The notes below the pieces were generated by a model that did no database searches, had not been told where the DNA came from, and saw nothing but the letters and a program-made list of their open reading frames with translations. Source: Blastococcus colisei (GTDB lineage Bacteria > Actinomycetota > Actinomycetes > Mycobacteriales > Geodermatophilaceae). Taken from it: DNA of 64,000 bases. Numbering within the stretch: the stretch's first letter is position 1; each line of letters begins with the position of its first letter. The stretch spans positions 1,674,001 through 1,738,000 of the forward strand of contig NZ_VFQE01000001.1 in the NCBI RefSeq assembly GCF_006717095.1, read 5' to 3'. Position numbers and translations under genes: made by a program. Shown here piece after piece: positions 49,160 to 58,711 of this stretch.

Positions 49160-50304
49160 GGAAGTGCCGTGCCCGCTCCTTCCGTCAGCGAACCGGCCGA
49201 CGGCACACCGCCGTCCGGCATGCCGGGGGCGGGCAGGGCCGCCGGGTCGATGAACAGGCCGGAGGCGGGCGTCGTACCGGACAGGGCGTCGGCGGCCAGG
49301 ACGACGGCGGCGGCCGTCCAGGTGGTCCGCTCCACCGGCCAGCGCGCGTCGTCGGCGAAGACGTAGCCGGTCCAGTAGGAGCCGTCGTCGTGCCGCAGGT
49401 GCTGCATGGCGGCGACCTGCTCGGTCGCGGCGTCCGGCTGGTCGGCCGCGGCGAGGGCGAGGGCGAGCTCGCACGTCTCGGCACCGGTGACCCACGGGCG
49501 GTCCGACACGCACCGGGCGCCCAGTCCGGGGACGACGAAGCGGTCCCAGTCCGCGGCCAGCCGGTCCCGGGCCGCCGCCCCGGCGACCGCGCCGCCCAGG
49601 ACCGGGTAGTACCAGTCCATCGAGTAGCGCGACCGGTCGGCGAAGGCGTCGGGACGGGTCCGCAGCGCCGTCCCCAGATCGGCCACGGCGACCTCCCAGT
49701 CCGGCTGGACCTCGCCGAGCAGGCCGGCGAGCGCGATGCCGCAGCGCAGCGCCTGGAAGAGGCTGGCGTTCCCGGTCAGCAGCGCCGTGTCGTCGACCGT
49801 CCCGTCCGGTCGCAGCGCCCAGCCGATGGCCCCACCGGGCAGCTGCATGCGCGTCACCAGGTCCAGCCCGCGGCGCACCGCCGGCCACAGCGCGGTGACC
49901 AGTTGCTCGTCGCCGGTCAGGAGCCAGCTGTGCCAGGCGCCGACGGCCAGGTAGCCGGCGTGGTTGCTCTCCGCAGCCGGCGCCGTCTCGCCGCCGTCGC
50001 GGTACTCGGCGGCCCAGGAGCCGTCCGGCCGCTGGCGTGCGGCCAGCCACCGGTAGGCGGCCACGGCCCGGTCGTGGGCGCCACCGATGTCGAGCGCCAT
50101 GGCCGCCTCGACGGAGTCCCAGGGGTCGAGCTGCTCGCCCCGGGACCACGGCAGCGCGCCGTCCGGGTCCTGTTGGCCGGCGATCCACGAGACCGTGGCG
50201 CGCACCTGCTCCGCGGTCAGGACACCGGGCAGCTCCGGCAGCGTCCCCCGGTCAGCGCGCGGCAGCGGTCTGCTCCCGCGTCGCGTGGACCGCGCCGCCG
50301 GCAC
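49156..50304 (-). CDS. Alpha/alpha-toroid protein (prenyltransferase/cyclase-like)
   Basis: 382 residues. Repeats such as ATVSWIAGQQDPDGALPW, YRWLAARQRPDGSWAAEY and MQHLRHDDGSYWTGYV have the QxxDGSW pattern of squalene-cyclase-like toroids, although proteins of this kind also include glycan hydrolases. No catalytic DxDD motif is clear. The GTG at 50304 overlaps the methyltransferase gene by 53 bp; GTG at 50205 is a later option. It lies between methyltransferase and GT2 genes. Confidence 0.75.
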   Translation of the reverse strand: MPAARSTRRGSRPLPRADRGTLPELPGVLTAEQVRATVSWIAGQQDPDGALPWSRGEQLDPWDSVEAAMALDIGGAHDRAVAAYRWLAARQRPDGSWAAEYRDGGETAPAAESNHAGYLAVGAWHSWLLTGDEQLVTALWPAVRRGLDLVTRMQLPGGAIGWALRPDGTVDDTALLTGNASLFQALRCGIALAGLLGEVQPDWEVAVADLGTALRTRPDAFADRSRYSMDWYYPVLGGAVAGAAARDRLAADWDRFVVPGLGARCVSDRPWVTGAETCELALALAAADQPDAATEQVAAMQHLRHDDGSYWTGYVFADDARWPVERTTWTAAAVVLAADALSGTTPASGLFIDPAALPAPGMPDGGVPSAGSLTEGAGTALP

Positions 50305-51052
50305 CGGCCCCGCGCAGGCCGACCGCCGTCCCGGGCTTGTCGGCGTACACGATCAGGCTCTTGCCGAGGAGCGGGTCCAGGATCCGCTCGGCGGTCCTCG
50401 TCAGCCGCGGCCGCTTCGTGAGGTCCCAGACCAGCAGCCGGTGGTAGGCCCGGACGACCGCGGAGTCCCGCTCTACCCCCACCGCGCACTTGAGCCACCA
50501 GTAGGGCGCGTGCAGGGAGTGCGCGTGGTGCGTGGCGCCGGGCACCAGACCCACCGACGCGAGCCGCGTGCGGACCACCGGCTGCGTGTAGATCCGGATG
50601 TGCCCGCCCTCGTTGGCGTGGTACTCGTCCGACAGGGCCCAGCAGATCCGCTCGGGCCCGTAGCGCGGCACGGTGACCGCCACCCGCCCACCGGGCTTGA
50701 GCACGCGGAAGATCTCGGCCATCGCGGCGACGTCGTCGTGGATGTGCTCGAGCACCTCCGACGCCATGACGCGGTCGACGCTGGCGTCGGGGAAGGGCAG
50801 GTGCAGGAGGTCACCGCGCACGACCTCGTAGCGGGCGGCCGTACCGTCGCCCGCCCGCCCGGCCTCGCCGGCCTCGGCGATGGCGCCCAGCCAGCGCTTC
50901 GTCGTCTCGACCTCGGACACGCCCCAGTCGACGGCGATCACGTCCGCGCCCCGGCGGTAGGCCTCGAAGGCGTGCCGGCCCTCGCCGCAGCCCAGGTCGA
51001 GGACGGTCATCCCCGGCCGCAGGTCCAGGCGGTCGTAGTCGACGGTCAGCAA
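50252..51052 (-). CDS. Class I SAM-dependent methyltransferase in glyco-operon
   Basis: 266 residues. VLDLGCGEGRHAFEAYRRGADVIAVDW is motif I, followed by DLLHLPFPDASVDRVMASEVLEHIHDD and FRVLKPGGRVAVTVPRY. TTG at 51052, with AAGGGG ahead, overlaps the GT4 gene stop by 7 nt. The C-terminus (YWWLKCAVG, LLVWDLTKRPRLTRTAE) resembles methyltransferases that act on lipid-like or glycan substrates, but this is a guess. Confidence 0.85.
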   Translation of the reverse strand: MLTVDYDRLDLRPGMTVLDLGCGEGRHAFEAYRRGADVIAVDWGVSEVETTKRWLGAIAEAGEAGRAGDGTAARYEVVRGDLLHLPFPDASVDRVMASEVLEHIHDDVAAMAEIFRVLKPGGRVAVTVPRYGPERICWALSDEYHANEGGHIRIYTQPVVRTRLASVGLVPGATHHAHSLHAPYWWLKCAVGVERDSAVVRAYHRLLVWDLTKRPRLTRTAERILDPLLGKSLIVYADKPGTAVGLRGAGAGGAVHATREQTAAAR

Positions 51053-52299
51053 GTGATCCCCTTGCGGTCGAGGGTCTCGGCGTACCAGTCGGCGGTGCGC
51101 TGCGCCGTCGACCGCCAGGTGAACATGTCCAGGACCCGCCGGCGGCCGGCCCGGCCCAGCTGCTCGGCCAGCGACGGCGAGTCCAGCACCAGCGCGAGCG
51201 CGGCGGTCAGCTCGCCGACGTCGCCGGCCCGCACGCGCAGACCCGCCCTGGTGCCGACGACCTCGGGGAGCGCCCCGGCGTCGGTCGTGACCAGCGGCGT
51301 GGCGCAGGCCATCGCCTCGATGGCCGGCAGCGAGAAGCCCTCGTAGAGGGAGGGGATGGCCACGACCGTCGTCCGCTGCAACAGCTCCACGAGCTCGGTC
51401 TCCGGCACGGGACCGGTGAACCGCACGGCGTCCCGGAGCCCGAGGCGGTCCAGCGCGGCCTCGGCCGGGCCGCCCGCCCGCGCGGTGCCGACGACGGTCA
51501 GCCGCACCGGCCGCTCCGTGCGCAGCTTGGCCAGCGACTCCAGGAGGTGCACCAGGCCCTTGAGGGCGACGTCGGCGCTGGTGATGACGAGGATGGAGTC
51601 GGGGTCGCGCGGCTGCCCCGCGGGCGGCGGCCGGAACTCCTCGGGGTCGATCCCGACCGGGATGACCGCGATCCCCGAGGCCGGCAGCCCCATGTGGGTG
51701 GCGATGTCGCGCCGGGAGTTCTCCGACACGGTGGTGACGGCGTCCAGCCGGCGGGCCACCTGGGCCTGCATGCCGGTGAACCCGTACCAGCGCCGCAGCG
51801 TGAGCTTGCGGCGCAGCGACGGCGCGGCGGCGAGCTCGAGCTGCCGGTCGATGGCGATCGGGTGGTGGACGGTCGCGACCGTCGGGATCCCGGCCCTGGT
51901 GAGCCGCAGCAGGCCCCACCCGAGCGACTGGTTGTCGTGGACGATGTCGAACTCCCCGGCTCGGGGCAGCAGGTGCCGGGCCGCCCGCAGGCTGAAGGTC
52001 ATCGGCTCGGGAAAGCCCGCCGTGCACATCGCCGACCACTCGGCGACGTCGATCCAGTCGCGGAACTCCGAGGGCCGGGGCGTGCGGAACGGGTCGGGCT
52101 CGCGGTAGAGATCCAGGCTGGGCAACGGGGTCAGCGGGACACCCGTGTCCAGCTCCGGGTAGGGCTGGCCGCTGAAGACTTCGACCCGGTGGCCCAGCTC
52201 GGTGAGCTCCCGGGAGAGCGCCCGGACGTAGATGCCCTGGCCGCCGCTGTGCGGCTTGCTCCGGTAGGACAGCAGTGCGATGCGCAACGACCGTCCCAT
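51046..52299 (-). CDS. GT4 family glycosyltransferase
   Basis: 417 residues. LRIALLSYRSKPHSGGQGIYVRALSRELTELGHRVEVFSG binds the donor in the first Rossmann domain; IPVGIDPEEF and PSLYEGFSLPAIEAMACATPLV with the EX7E motif mark the second. A retaining enzyme of mannosyl- or glucosyltransferase type. The ATG at 52299 follows TAGAGT by 7 nt, so the five-gene operon begins with a leaderless transcript. It diverges from a lipoprotein gene. Confidence 0.9.
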   Translation of the reverse strand: MGRSLRIALLSYRSKPHSGGQGIYVRALSRELTELGHRVEVFSGQPYPELDTGVPLTPLPSLDLYREPDPFRTPRPSEFRDWIDVAEWSAMCTAGFPEPMTFSLRAARHLLPRAGEFDIVHDNQSLGWGLLRLTRAGIPTVATVHHPIAIDRQLELAAAPSLRRKLTLRRWYGFTGMQAQVARRLDAVTTVSENSRRDIATHMGLPASGIAVIPVGIDPEEFRPPPAGQPRDPDSILVITSADVALKGLVHLLESLAKLRTERPVRLTVVGTARAGGPAEAALDRLGLRDAVRFTGPVPETELVELLQRTTVVAIPSLYEGFSLPAIEAMACATPLVTTDAGALPEVVGTRAGLRVRAGDVGELTAALALVLDSPSLAEQLGRAGRRRVLDMFTWRSTAQRTADWYAETLDRKGITC

Positions 52300-52306
52300 G
52301 CGACGG

Positions 52307-52312
52307 ACTCTA
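52307..52312 (-). promoter_or_regulatory. Leaderless -10 (TAGAGT) of the GT operon
   Basis: TAGAGT on the minus strand stands 7 nt before the ATG at 52299, the common actinobacterial leaderless spacing. Confidence 0.5.
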
Positions 52313-52413
52313 ACGAGCCGCGCCGGGGCTCCGGCTACCAGCCGGTAACCCGCCCCTGCCGGGCCACTCGGCCTGCCGGCGGCCGACGGGTCGTGGGCCA
52401 CCCGGACAGCGGT

Positions 52414-52419
52414 TAGCTT
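52414..52419 (+). promoter_or_regulatory. -10 box TAGCTT of the lipoprotein gene
   Basis: TAGCTT ends 6 nt before the ATG at 52426; no ribosome site is seen, so the mRNA is likely leaderless. Confidence 0.45.
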
Positions 52420-52425
52420 CGGTGG

Positions 52426-53187
52426 ATGCGCAGCTCAACCCCCCGCAGCAGGAGCGCCCTCGCGCTGGTGGCCTCCGTCGCGCTCGTCGCCGCCTGCGGC
52501 GGCGGGGACACCGAGCAGGAGGACGCCGCCTCGACGCAGGCCGTCTCCTCCAGCGCCGAGCAGACCCCGGCGCCCGATCTCGCCTCCGGTCTGCTGCCGG
52601 CCGACGCGTTCGGGCCGGATGCCTCGGTCGTGGCGGTCGCGCCGGAGCAGCTGGAGCAGGGCGCGGGCCTGGCGGCGGCGAGCGCGGAGGACGTTCAGAT
52701 CCAGCCGGAGGCGTGCGCGGCCGCGGTGGAAGGCACCCAGCCGCAGTTCGACCACTTCGACGACATCGCGGCGCAGAGCGCCACCACAGGATCGGCCACC
52801 ACCGTCGAGGTGCTGGTGCGGGGCGGCCCCACGAAGGGCACGGTCAGCCAACTGGAGGCCGCCGCCGACCGCTGCCCGCAGGCCATGATCACCGCGCCGC
52901 AGTTCGGGCAGGCGGCGATCACCTTCGAGGCGCTTCCCGTCGACGAGCTCGGGGACGCCGCGGCGCTGCTCCGCTACACGACGACCGTGACCCTGCCCGA
53001 CGGCACGCAGGCGACGATCCCCGCGCTCGTCGGCGCCGTGCAGGACGGCGACCGGCTGCTCGTCCTGATGCACCTGGACGCCTCGGCCCTGGTCGCCGGG
53101 GCGCCGCCCGGCGCACCTGCCGATCCGGCGGCGTTCGCCGACCTGCTGGAGCAGGCGTACGAGACACAGGCCGACGCGCTCGACTGA
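52426..53187 (+). CDS. Lipoprotein of unknown function
   Basis: 253 residues. Signal with lipobox VAAC (Cys about residue 24), a Gly-rich and acidic linker, then a beta/alpha domain of about 170 residues with two Cys (EACAAAVEG, DRCPQAM) probably in a disulphide. The layout resembles extracytoplasmic sensor-type lipoproteins of actinomycetes (PknH-sensor-like). It stands alone. Function unknown. Confidence 0.75.
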   Translation: MRSSTPRSRSALALVASVALVAACGGGDTEQEDAASTQAVSSSAEQTPAPDLASGLLPADAFGPDASVVAVAPEQLEQGAGLAAASAEDVQIQPEACAAAVEGTQPQFDHFDDIAAQSATTGSATTVEVLVRGGPTKGTVSQLEAAADRCPQAMITAPQFGQAAITFEALPVDELGDAAALLRYTTTVTLPDGTQATIPALVGAVQDGDRLLVLMHLDASALVAGAPPGAPADPAAFADLLEQAYETQADALD

Positions 53188-53285
53188 TCGGCGTTCGTGC
53201 TGCGCCGCCGTCCACAACCGGCGGGCGCGTCCACAGATCATCCGGACGGGTCCTGACCGACCGTGTCCGCGGTCAGGGTTCCGGC

Positions 53286-54359
53286 ATGGACGCACGCACC
53301 GGCCGGCCCGCCCACCCCGATCCCGGACGCATCGACGTCCGGCTCTCCGACCTCGGCGAGCTCGCGGCCTCGATCCCGCACCTGCTCGGGTTCGTGCCGC
53401 ACGAGTCGGTGGTGCTGGTCAGCCTCACCGGTCCGAGCGGGAGCCGCGTCGGACTGACGATGCGCGCCGACATCCCGCCCCCCGAGTACGGCCGTGCACT
53501 GGCGGCCGACCTGGCGCAGAAGGTGCTGACCGACCGGCCGCGCGGGGTGATCGTCGCCGTCTGCTCCGAGGCCCCGGACCCGGGCGACGGCACGCTCCCG
53601 CACCAGCAGGTGGTGGGGGACGTGCTGGTCGCCCTGGCCGCGCACGCCGTCCCGGTGCCCGACGTCCTCCTGGTCCGTGCGGGGCGGTGGTGGTCCTACG
53701 ACTGCCCCGATCCCTGCTGCGCGCCCGGCGGGGGCACCCCGCTACCCGCCGGCGTGACGGAGCTGGAGGTCGCCGCCGTCGCCACCGGTGTGGTCGTGGA
53801 GCCCGACCGCAGCGCGCTCGCGGCCCGGATCGGGCCGCCCGGCGCGCTCGACCGCAGCGCGATGGCGGCGGCATGCGCACAGGCCGCCGGGGAGTGCGCC
53901 GACGCGATCATCGAGCGCGGCTGGGACGCGGTGGCCGAGGAGTCCTGGACGGCGGTCCTCGACGCGCTGGCCCGGTCCCGTCCCGGAGCGCCCACCGCCG
54001 CGGCGCGGCTGACCGACCGTGAGGTCGCCCGGCTGCTGTGGGGTCTGCGCGACGGCGATGTCCGCGACCGGGCCCTCGGCCTGGCGCTCGGGGCGGACGC
54101 CCCCGCCGCGGAGCAGCTGTGGACCGAGTGCACACGGCGGGCGCCGGCTCCGCTGGACGCCGCGCCCGCGACGCTGCTCGCGGTCAGCAGCTGGCTGCGC
54201 GGTGACGGCGCGATGGCCGACATCGCCCTCACCCGCGCCCTCGCCGGTGCACCGGACTACGCGCTCGCGCGCCTGCTGGCCCAGGCGCTCGCGGCCTGCA
54301 TGCGCCCGGCGGAGCTCCGGGACCTCATCCGGCGGACCGCATCCGACCGGGTGGGATGA
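53286..54359 (+). CDS. DUF4192 family protein
   Basis: 357 residues. IDVRLSDLGELAASIPHLLGFVPHESVVLVSLTGPSGSRVGLTMRADIPP is the DUF4192 hallmark. CPDPCCAPGGGTPLP has three Cys and may bind a metal. A C-terminal helical half follows, rich in Ala and Leu. Common in actinobacteria, no known role. It is convergent with the S9 peptidase gene 13 bp away. Confidence 0.88.
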   Translation: MDARTGRPAHPDPGRIDVRLSDLGELAASIPHLLGFVPHESVVLVSLTGPSGSRVGLTMRADIPPPEYGRALAADLAQKVLTDRPRGVIVAVCSEAPDPGDGTLPHQQVVGDVLVALAAHAVPVPDVLLVRAGRWWSYDCPDPCCAPGGGTPLPAGVTELEVAAVATGVVVEPDRSALAARIGPPGALDRSAMAAACAQAAGECADAIIERGWDAVAEESWTAVLDALARSRPGAPTAAARLTDREVARLLWGLRDGDVRDRALGLALGADAPAAEQLWTECTRRAPAPLDAAPATLLAVSSWLRGDGAMADIALTRALAGAPDYALARLLAQALAACMRPAELRDLIRRTASDRVG

Positions 54360-54372
54360 CGCCGTGCCGAGG

Positions 54373-56445
54373 TCAGAGCAGCTCGGGTCGCTCCCACTCC
54401 TCGCCCAGCACGTGCTCGGCGAGGAAGGCCAGCACCGTCGAATACCAGATCTGGCTGTTCCCCGGGGTGAGCACCCAGTGGTTCTCGTCGGGGAAGTACA
54501 GGAACCTCGACGGGACGCCGCGCTTCTGCAGGTCGTACCAGAGGCGCAGCGCCTCGCTGATGGGCACGCGGTAGTCCTTGTCGCCGTGGACGACGAGCAT
54601 GGGCGTCCGGATGGCGTCGGCGTACCGGTGCGGAGAGTTCTGCTCGTAGCGCTTCGGGTCGCGCAGCGGGTCGCCCCACTCCTTCTCCCAGTAGTACGCC
54701 GCATCCGTCGTGCCGGTGAAGGAGTCGAGGTCCCAGAGGCTGGCATGGGTCACGATCGCGCGGAACCGGTCGGTCTGCGTCGCGATCCAGTTGGCCATGT
54801 AACCGCCGAAGGAGCCGCCCATCGCGGCGGTGCGGGAGGCGTCGATGTCCGGCCGCTGGACCGCTGCGTCGACGACGGTCATCAGGTCGGTGTACGGCGC
54901 GCCGCCCCACTCGCCCCAGCCGCGGCGCACGAAGTCCTGGCCGAAGCCCTGCGAGAGGGCGGGGTTGGGCAGCAGGACCGCGTAGCCCCGCGCCGCCAGC
55001 ACCCACGGACACCACCGCCACGACCAGGAGTTCCAGCTCATCAGCGGGCCGCCGTGGATCCACAGGACCAACGGCGCGGGCTGCTCCGCCGAGGCGCCCT
55101 CGGGAAGGACCAGCCACGACTGGATCCGGGCTCCGTCCGCCGCGGTGGCCACCACCTCGTGCAGGGTTCCGGGCAGGCCGTCCAGCGTGCCGGGGCCGGG
55201 CAGCGCCGGCGGCTCCTGTCGCGGCGTCTCCGGCTCGAGCCGGACCGGCACCGGCGGGGAGTCGTAGGCCGATCGCAGCGCGTAGAGGGCGCTGCCGTCC
55301 CGGGCCACCTGCAGGTCGCTGTAGGCGCCGTCGCCGGTGAGGCGGACCGGTGTCCCGCCGTCCACCGGGACGCGGAAGAGCGCGTGCCGGCCGTCGTCGT
55401 CGGCGAGGAAGAACACCGCCGAGCCATCGGCGCTGAACTGCGGGGCGCTGGGCCACCGGTCGAAGCCAGGGGTCAGCTCGCGGGTGGTCCCGTCGGAGAC
55501 GTCGACGAGCAGCACCGTGTAGTCCGGAGGCTCGGCGTAGGTCGACAGCGCCTCCCGCACGCAGACCAGGGCGGTGCCGTCGGGGGAGAAGCGGGGCGCG
55601 TAGACGTCGGCCAGCGGGTCGTCGACGAGCGGCCTCGTGTGCCCGTCGGCCGTCGTGGTGACCACCACCCGGGTGCGGCGGCCCGCCGGGCCATGGGGCA
55701 CGTCCTCCGCGCGGGCGAGCAGCCGGCCGTCGGGGGAGAGGGTGAACTGGTCGCCGGCGCCGTTCGGCGGCGCGGCGTCCGGGGTCAGGTCGCGCAGGTC
55801 GGCGGGGCCGGCACCTGGCTCGTCGGCAGGCAGCGGGCCGACCCAGAACAGGTGCGCCGACGCCGGTCCGAGGTCGTGGTCCCAGTAGCGCACCGGATAG
55901 GCCTCGTGCAGCACCGCCGTCACCCCGGCGTCCGCGCGCTTCTTCCGGCGCTCGGTGTCCGCATCGGTCGCCGAGCCGCTGGGCATCGTCGCCGCCGAGA
56001 CGACGACGTCGCCGGTCCCGGCCGCGACCCTCACCCCGGAGATGCCGCCCGGCCGGGAGAGGACGAGGCGCGCCTCGCCGCCCTCGCCGGGAAGGGACCA
56101 CAAGGCGGGGACGGGATCGCCGTCGTCGGCCGTGTCCGGGTCGGGGCGCGCGGACGTGAACAGCAGCGACCCGTCGGGCGCCCACGTCGGCGACGACTCA
56201 CCCGGGGCGCTGCGGGTCAGCCGGCGGGCCGGCCGGCGGCCCGCCGGGTCGACCTCCCAGAGCGCCGACTGCCACTTCTTCTCCTGCGGGTCCAGCGTCT
56301 GCACGGAGACGGCGAGCCGCGTGCCGTCCGCCGACAGCGCCAGCCCGCCGATCCGGGGCAGGGCCACGAACCGGGCGAGGTCCTCGAACGGGCCGGCCGG
56401 CCTCTCGCCGGTGGAGTGGCCGGAGGCAGGGGCGGTCGGGCTCAC
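54373..56445 (-). CDS. S9 family prolyl oligopeptidase-like serine peptidase
   Basis: 690 residues. The N-terminal beta-propeller has WD40-like TolB repeats (PTWAPDGSLLF, TLSPDGRLLAR, PQFSADGSAVFF). The C-terminal alpha/beta hydrolase has GGSFGGYMAN with Ser545, HGDKDYRVP with Asp624, and ENHWV with His656: an intact triad. No signal peptide, so it is cytoplasmic. It would cleave small peptides, probably acyl-peptides or dipeptides. It stands alone. Confidence 0.92.
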   Translation of the reverse strand: MSPTAPASGHSTGERPAGPFEDLARFVALPRIGGLALSADGTRLAVSVQTLDPQEKKWQSALWEVDPAGRRPARRLTRSAPGESSPTWAPDGSLLFTSARPDPDTADDGDPVPALWSLPGEGGEARLVLSRPGGISGVRVAAGTGDVVVSAATMPSGSATDADTERRKKRADAGVTAVLHEAYPVRYWDHDLGPASAHLFWVGPLPADEPGAGPADLRDLTPDAAPPNGAGDQFTLSPDGRLLARAEDVPHGPAGRRTRVVVTTTADGHTRPLVDDPLADVYAPRFSPDGTALVCVREALSTYAEPPDYTVLLVDVSDGTTRELTPGFDRWPSAPQFSADGSAVFFLADDDGRHALFRVPVDGGTPVRLTGDGAYSDLQVARDGSALYALRSAYDSPPVPVRLEPETPRQEPPALPGPGTLDGLPGTLHEVVATAADGARIQSWLVLPEGASAEQPAPLVLWIHGGPLMSWNSWSWRWCPWVLAARGYAVLLPNPALSQGFGQDFVRRGWGEWGGAPYTDLMTVVDAAVQRPDIDASRTAAMGGSFGGYMANWIATQTDRFRAIVTHASLWDLDSFTGTTDAAYYWEKEWGDPLRDPKRYEQNSPHRYADAIRTPMLVVHGDKDYRVPISEALRLWYDLQKRGVPSRFLYFPDENHWVLTPGNSQIWYSTVLAFLAEHVLGEEWERPELL

Positions 56446-56640
56446 CGAGGCCTTCTCTCGAGGTCGCGGGCGGATCGGGCGCGGTGCGGCCCCACAGTAG
56501 TGAGCCCCGGCGACGTCCCCGATCGGCGTGGCCCGCTCAGGCCGACGGCGGGAGCGCCGACCAGCCCCTCAGGAAGGTCTCGGCGTCCAGGCGCTCCACC
56601 TCGTCGTTCCGGCCGTCGTCGCCGGTGCTCCCGCTGCCGC

Positions 56641-57366
56641 TCAGAGCAGCGGCGCGGCTTCCAGCGGGGAGAGCCTGTCGTCCACGGCGCTGACGAAGAG
56701 GTGCTGCGCGACGCCGACGGGGAGGACCTGGTCGTCCAGGGCGACCGATCCCTCCACCAGGCGCGCGGTCATGGTGACGCCCGGGCGGACTCCCACCTCG
56801 GCCAGCTGGCGCAGCAGGTCGGTGTTCTCCTGCAACTGCTCGCTGATCCGGCGGACCACCACCGGCCGGCCCTCCGCCGTGGCCGTCGTGCTCAGCAGCG
56901 TGAGCGAGTCGAGGACCGCTGCGGTCTCGCCGCCGAGCGGCTCCTCGCCGCGGAGCGCGTCGAGGCCGGGGATCGGGTTGCCGAAGGGCGAGACCGACGG
57001 GTTGCCGAGCAGGGTCAGCAGCTTGCGCTCCACCGCCTCGCTCATGACGTGCTCCCAGCGGCAGGCCTCCTCGTGGACGTCGGCGTAGTCCAGCCCGATG
57101 ACGTCCACGAGCAGGCACTCGGCCAGCCGGTGCTTGCGCATGACCGCCGTCGCGAGCTGGCGCCCCTCGTCGGAGAGCTGCAGGTGCCGGTCGCCCTCGA
57201 CGCTCAGCAGGCCGTCGCGCTCCATCCGGGCCACCGTCTGGCTCACCGTCGGGCCGCTCTGGTGGAGCCGCTCCGCGATGCGCGCGCGCAGCGGGACGAT
57301 TCCCTCTTCCTCCAGCTCGAAGATCGTCCGGAGGTACATCTCGGTCGTGTCGATGAGGTCGTTCAC
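56641..57366 (-). CDS. ideR: Iron-dependent repressor IdeR (DtxR family)
   Basis: 241 residues, with strong identity to mycobacterial Ide[19 protein letters not shown] and [19 protein letters not shown] form the DNA-binding domain. Every metal ligand is present: Met10, His79, Glu83, His98, Cys102, Glu105 and His106. The C-terminal SH3-like domain follows. Fe2+-bound IdeR represses iron uptake genes; the candidate boxes at 2198, 6028 and 9863 are likely targets. It is divergent from acuC, and sigB lies 4 kb away. Confidence 0.96.
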   Translation of the reverse strand: MNDLIDTTEMYLRTIFELEEEGIVPLRARIAERLHQSGPTVSQTVARMERDGLLSVEGDRHLQLSDEGRQLATAVMRKHRLAECLLVDVIGLDYADVHEEACRWEHVMSEAVERKLLTLLGNPSVSPFGNPIPGLDALRGEEPLGGETAAVLDSLTLLSTTATAEGRPVVVRRISEQLQENTDLLRQLAEVGVRPGVTMTARLVEGSVALDDQVLPVGVAQHLFVSAVDDRLSPLEAAPLL

Positions 57367-57529
57367 AGGTACTCCTCCGTGTCGGGAGCGAGTCTACGGG
57401 GGCGGACGTCCCGAGCCGGTCAGCCGGACGGATGACGCCGTGAGGAGCCCGCGGCAGACCCAACCGGTAGCGTCCCGGGCCAGGGTGGGCGCTCCGACTC
57501 ACGTCCGGCGGCGGTGCTGAGGAGGTTCC

Positions 57530-58711
57530 GTGAGTGACTCCATCACCGTGGTCTGGGACGACTCGCTCCTCGGCTACACGATGGGCGGCGACCACCCGCT
57601 GCACCCGGTGCGCCTCGACCTCACCATGCGCCTGGCCGACAGCCTCGGCGTGCTGGCCAGCGACCGGCTCGAGGTGCTCGAACCCACGCCGGCCGACGTC
57701 GATCTGCTCACCCTCGTGCACGACCCCGCCTACCTGGAGGCCGTCCGCCGCGCCCCGTCCGACCCCGAGGTCGGCCACGGCCTCGGCACGGCGGACAACC
57801 CCATCTTCGAGGGCATGTACGACGCAGCCGCGCTGATCACCGGTGGCAGCGTGCTCGCCGCCCGGCGGGTGCACGAGGGCAGCGCGCAGCACGCGGTCAA
57901 CATCTCCGGCGGTCTCCACCATGCGATGCGCGACGCCGCGTCGGGTTTCTGCGTGTTCAACGACGCCGCGATCGCCATCGCGTGGCTGCTGGGCCAGGGC
58001 TACGAGCGGATCGCCTACGTCGATCTCGACGTCCATCACGGCGACGGCGTCCAGACGGCGTTCTACGAGGACCCGCGCGTGCTCACGGTGAGCATCCACC
58101 AGACCCCGCTCACGCTGTTCCCGGGGACCGGCTACCCGGAGGAGACCGGCGACGCCGACAAGGCCCTGGGCAGCGCCGTCAACCTCGCCCTGCCCAACGG
58201 CACCGACGACTCCGCCTGGCTGCGGGCGTTCACCGCCGTCGTCCCCAGCGTGCTGCGGACGTTCCAGCCGCAGATCATCGTCACCCAGTGCGGCTGCGAC
58301 GCCCACCACGAGGACCCGCTCGCCGATCTCGCCCTCACCGTCGACGGCCAGCGGGCCAGCTACAAGGCGATGCACGAGCTGGCCCACGAGCTCTGCGACG
58401 GCAGGTGGGTGGTCCTCGGCGGCGGGGGCTACGGGCTCGTGCGCTGCGTCCCGCGCGCCTGGACGCACCTGCTGGCCGAGGTCGCCGGCAGCCCGCTGGA
58501 CCCCGCGACCGAGATCCCCGAGTCCTGGCGCGAGGACGTCGGCCGCCGAGGACTGCGCGCCCGCCCGCCGACGCACATGACCGAGGGCGGGTACACCGGC
58601 TTCTCGCGGTGGGACAGCTTCACCGAGTCCCGGGTCGACCGGGCGATCATGCGTACCCGGCGCGCGGCGTTCCCCTACTTCGGCCTGGACCCGGACGATC
58701 CCCGTGACTGA
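57530..58711 (+). CDS. acuC: AcuC-type protein deacetylase
   Basis: 393 residues of the class I histone deacetylase fold. GGLHHAMRDAASGFCVFNDAAIAI, DLDVHHGDGVQTAFYEDPRVLTVSIH and GCDAHHEDPLADL give the zinc and catalytic residues. It removes acetyl groups from lysines of enzymes such as acetyl-CoA synthetase. It has GAGGAGG ahead of GTG 57530 and overlaps the acetyltransferase gene by 8 bp, so writer and eraser are co-expressed. Confidence 0.93.
   Translation: MSDSITVVWDDSLLGYTMGGDHPLHPVRLDLTMRLADSLGVLASDRLEVLEPTPADVDLLTLVHDPAYLEAVRRAPSDPEVGHGLGTADNPIFEGMYDAAALITGGSVLAARRVHEGSAQHAVNISGGLHHAMRDAASGFCVFNDAAIAIAWLLGQGYERIAYVDLDVHHGDGVQTAFYEDPRVLTVSIHQTPLTLFPGTGYPEETGDADKALGSAVNLALPNGTDDSAWLRAFTAVVPSVLRTFQPQIIVTQCGCDAHHEDPLADLALTVDGQRASYKAMHELAHELCDGRWVVLGGGGYGLVRCVPRAWTHLLAEVAGSPLDPATEIPESWREDVGRRGLRARPPTHMTEGGYTGFSRWDSFTESRVDRAIMRTRRAAFPYFGLDPDDPRD

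Noticed and set aside
49156-50304. Possible frameshift because the toroid and methyltransferase genes overlap by 53 bp
   Set aside because: Both proteins are complete; a later GTG start at 50205 would remove the overlap.
56537-56640. Short open frame after ideR ending in LRGWSALPPSA
   Set aside because: No start codon with a ribosome site, and its upstream part is an ideR shadow; a frameshifted tail is unlikely as ideR ends as expected.
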